Positions 6,031 to 7,241 of a stretch of 7,241 bases of DNA are shown piece after piece (the first letter of the stretch is position 1; the number at the start of each line of letters is the position of its first letter). The DNA is taken from contig CAMLRE010000101.1 of the NCBI GenBank assembly GCA_946482355.1, forward strand, positions 1 to 7,241, given 5' to 3'. The notes below the pieces were generated by a model. That model saw only the letters and a program-made list of their open reading frames with translations, was not told the origin of the DNA and ran no database searches. Both the position numbers and the translations under genes were made by a program. This DNA is from an uncultured Bdellovibrio sp. (GTDB lineage Bacteria > Bdellovibrionota > Bdellovibrionia > Bdellovibrionales > Bdellovibrionaceae).

Positions 6031-6912
6031 ATGACGTTCTTGGATCAAATACAAAATGCGATCGACTTTATCGAAACGCATTTGCATGACAATCTTGCCC
6101 TGGATGAAATTGCCAAGAAGGCGAATTTTTCGCGTTGGCATTTCCAGATGGTTTTCAACTCGGCAGTGGGTGAAACGGTGAAAGACTATATCCGAAAGCG
6201 GAGACTCTCGGAATCACTCGAAGATTTAAAGACCGACAAACGTATTATCGATATTGCTTTGCGCGCCGGTTTTGAATCTCAAGAAGCTTACACGCGCGCT
6301 TTTAAAAATTTCTTTGGTATCACACCCGGCGATTACCGAAAAACCGGATCTAAAACACACACTATCTTTTCAAAACCAAAAATCACCATGGGTTATCTAG
6401 ATCACTTGTACAAAGGATTTAATATGCAGCCTGTTTTCAAAACCTGCGAAGAGTTCATCGTGATCGGGCTGGGTAGCCCGATGATTTCAATTTTATCTCC
6501 AGAAAAAAATAACCATATTGTCGTGCCACGTTTGTGGCGTCAGTTCTTACGTCGTAAAGCCGAAATCAAACAGCCTGTGAATCAGAATAGCTACGGCATT
6601 TGTATGCCGCTGGCGCAAAATGAAAAAAAATCACCCGATGAGTGCTATTACATGGCCTGCGTGAAAGTTTCAGATGTGGGTGAAATTCCAAGTGGAATGG
6701 TTTCTAAAGTTATTCCGGCCGGAGAGTATGCGGTGTTTACTCATAAAGGGGCTTTAGAAAAAGTAGATTTTACTATGAATTACATTTACGGATCGTGGCT
6801 TCCGAAATCAGGCAAAAAACTGCGTATGGCCGCCGATCTTGAAGTTTACGATCATCGTTTTGATCCTGAGTCTGATAATTCAGAATTTGATATTTATATT
6901 CCTGTTGAATAA
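6031..6912 (+). CDS. AraC-family transcriptional regulator with GyrI-like effector domain
   Basis: The 293-residue protein has its DNA-binding domain first, as in the Rob/SoxS-like group. The AraC double helix-turn-helix covers about 5-104, with the first recognition segment near 25-44 (DEIAKKANFSRWHFQMVF) and the second near 73-93, followed by the signature FFGITPGDYR (94-103). A linker leads to a GyrI-like small-molecule-binding domain at about 133-293, recognised by GEYAVFTHKG (231-240), YIYGSWLP (251-258), LEVYDHRFDP (270-279) and the closing FDIYIPVE. Such proteins typically activate stress, efflux or drug-response genes on binding hydrophobic compounds; the ligand and targets here are unknown. 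ATG 6031 is preferred because an in-frame TGA lies at 6022-6024 and family members start similarly. No clear Shine-Dalgarno precedes it, which suggests weak or possibly leaderless expression. Cytoplasmic. Confidence 0.94.
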   Translation: MTFLDQIQNAIDFIETHLHDNLALDEIAKKANFSRWHFQMVFNSAVGETVKDYIRKRRLSESLEDLKTDKRIIDIALRAGFESQEAYTRAFKNFFGITPGDYRKTGSKTHTIFSKPKITMGYLDHLYKGFNMQPVFKTCEEFIVIGLGSPMISILSPEKNNHIVVPRLWRQFLRRKAEIKQPVNQNSYGICMPLAQNEKKSPDECYYMACVKVSDVGEIPSGMVSKVIPAGEYAVFTHKGALEKVDFTMNYIYGSWLPKSGKKLRMAADLEVYDHRFDPESDNSEFDIYIPVE

Positions 6913-6919
6913 GTCTTTC

Positions 6920-7241
6920 TTAAAAAATAATAGCGGTGTTTCCCCAGTCTTCGGTGCTGATAAGGGGAATATGCCGCGCTTTTAACTTTTTTACGGTTTC
7001 TTTGTGTGGATGATTAAATTTACTTTTTCGCGACTGCACGAAAGCTATTTTTAAATTTGAAAGTTTATCTAAAAGAAAATCACTGCTGCTTGTCTTGCTG
7101 CCGTGATGGCCTAACGATAAGAATTTAAAATCTTTTGGGTCTTTAATCGCTTTACCCCAGATTTTTTCTTGTTTTTGTGACGAATCACCAGGAATTAGCA
7201 CTGATTTATAGCGATAAATTTTTGAACTGTCGTTTTTATTT
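6920..7241 (-). CDS. comEC: ComEC/Rec2-type DNA internalisation protein, C-terminal fragment
   Basis: ComEC is the inner-membrane channel protein for uptake of single-stranded DNA in natural transformation; its C-terminus is a metallo-beta-lactamase-like domain thought to act as a nuclease. The frame stays open to the window edge (codons read upstream of the GTG at 7201 as NDSSKIYRYKS), so the GTG is not a real start and only about 106 C-terminal residues are seen. They show the NDSS strand, LIPGDS (the usual LLTGD), the conserved LGHHGSKTSSS loop with two His, a PHKE segment equivalent to the usual HPHPE, and a final WGNTAIIF strand. Membrane segments and the first metal-binding motif lie beyond the window. 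A soluble beta-lactamase-fold ComEC relative cannot be excluded from this piece. It converges on the AraC-type gene with a 7-base gap and no visible terminator. Confidence 0.82.
   Translation of the reverse strand, partial: NKNDSSKIYRYKSVLIPGDSSQKQEKIWGKAIKDPKDFKFLSLGHHGSKTSSSDFLLDKLSNLKIAFVQSRKSKFNHPHKETVKKLKARHIPLISTEDWGNTAIIF

Noticed and set aside
5923..6141. 72-codon open frame on the - strand over the ald terminator and AraC-type gene start
   Set aside because: It would run through the terminator hairpin and the conserved helix-turn-helix coding region; the translation looks random and basic.
7199..7201. GTG as the start of a 93-residue protein on the - strand
   Set aside because: The frame is open further upstream to the window edge and continues the ComEC pattern (NDSS strand), so this is an internal Val codon.
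1..7241. CRISPR array, insertion sequence, prophage, tRNA or toxin-antitoxin system
   Set aside because: No regularly spaced repeats, transposase motifs, cloverleaf or small gene pair of that kind was found; nearly all bases belong to recognised housekeeping-type genes.

Overview
The window reads as an ordinary chromosomal stretch of a Gram-negative bacterium with moderately AT-rich DNA and many TTA (Leu), AAA and GAA codons. LpxC (lipid A synthesis) shows that an outer membrane is present. The gene set and codon style would fit the Bdellovibrionota (Bdellovibrio-like bacteria), but that assignment is an inference from general resemblance and is not proven by any marker here. No mobile element, CRISPR array, prophage, rRNA or tRNA is visible.

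Layout: nine genes on the + strand and one on the - strand. (1) Positions 1-2850 form a tightly packed run: the C-terminal three quarters of ruvB (Holliday junction helicase), lpxC, a Nudix hydrolase, an alkyltransferase-like protein (ATL) and a Spx/ArsC-family thioredoxin-fold protein. Junctions range from a 26-base overlap to a 21-base gap, so this is very probably one transcription unit. It mixes genome maintenance (RuvB, ATL, perhaps the Nudix enzyme) with the committed step of lipid A synthesis. It ends in a 12-bp tandem repeat that triplicates the last gene's stop codon. (2) Positions 2920-4622 hold a cytoplasmic GAF-domain histidine kinase translationally coupled (ATGA overlap) to a receiver-only response regulator. 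(3) After a 158-base intergenic region with potential secondary structure comes alanine dehydrogenase (ald), closed by a clear intrinsic terminator at 5928-5958. (4) Positions 6031-6912 encode an AraC-type regulator fused to a GyrI-like ligand-binding domain. (5) Convergent to it, 7 bases away, is the C-terminal end of a ComEC/Rec2-type DNA uptake protein on the - strand, cut by the window edge.

How they work together: RuvB, ATL and possibly the Nudix protein handle DNA recombination, alkyl damage and perhaps damaged nucleotides. The kinase/regulator pair is a signalling unit with no DNA-binding output of its own. Ald links alanine to pyruvate and NADH. The two flanking genes at the right end are functionally unrelated.

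I found no convincing undescribed system. The points most worth a second look are the foldable ald leader, the stop-codon repeat, the ruvB/lpxC coupling, the Lys-rich tail on the ATL and the cysteine-bearing GAF domain of the kinase.
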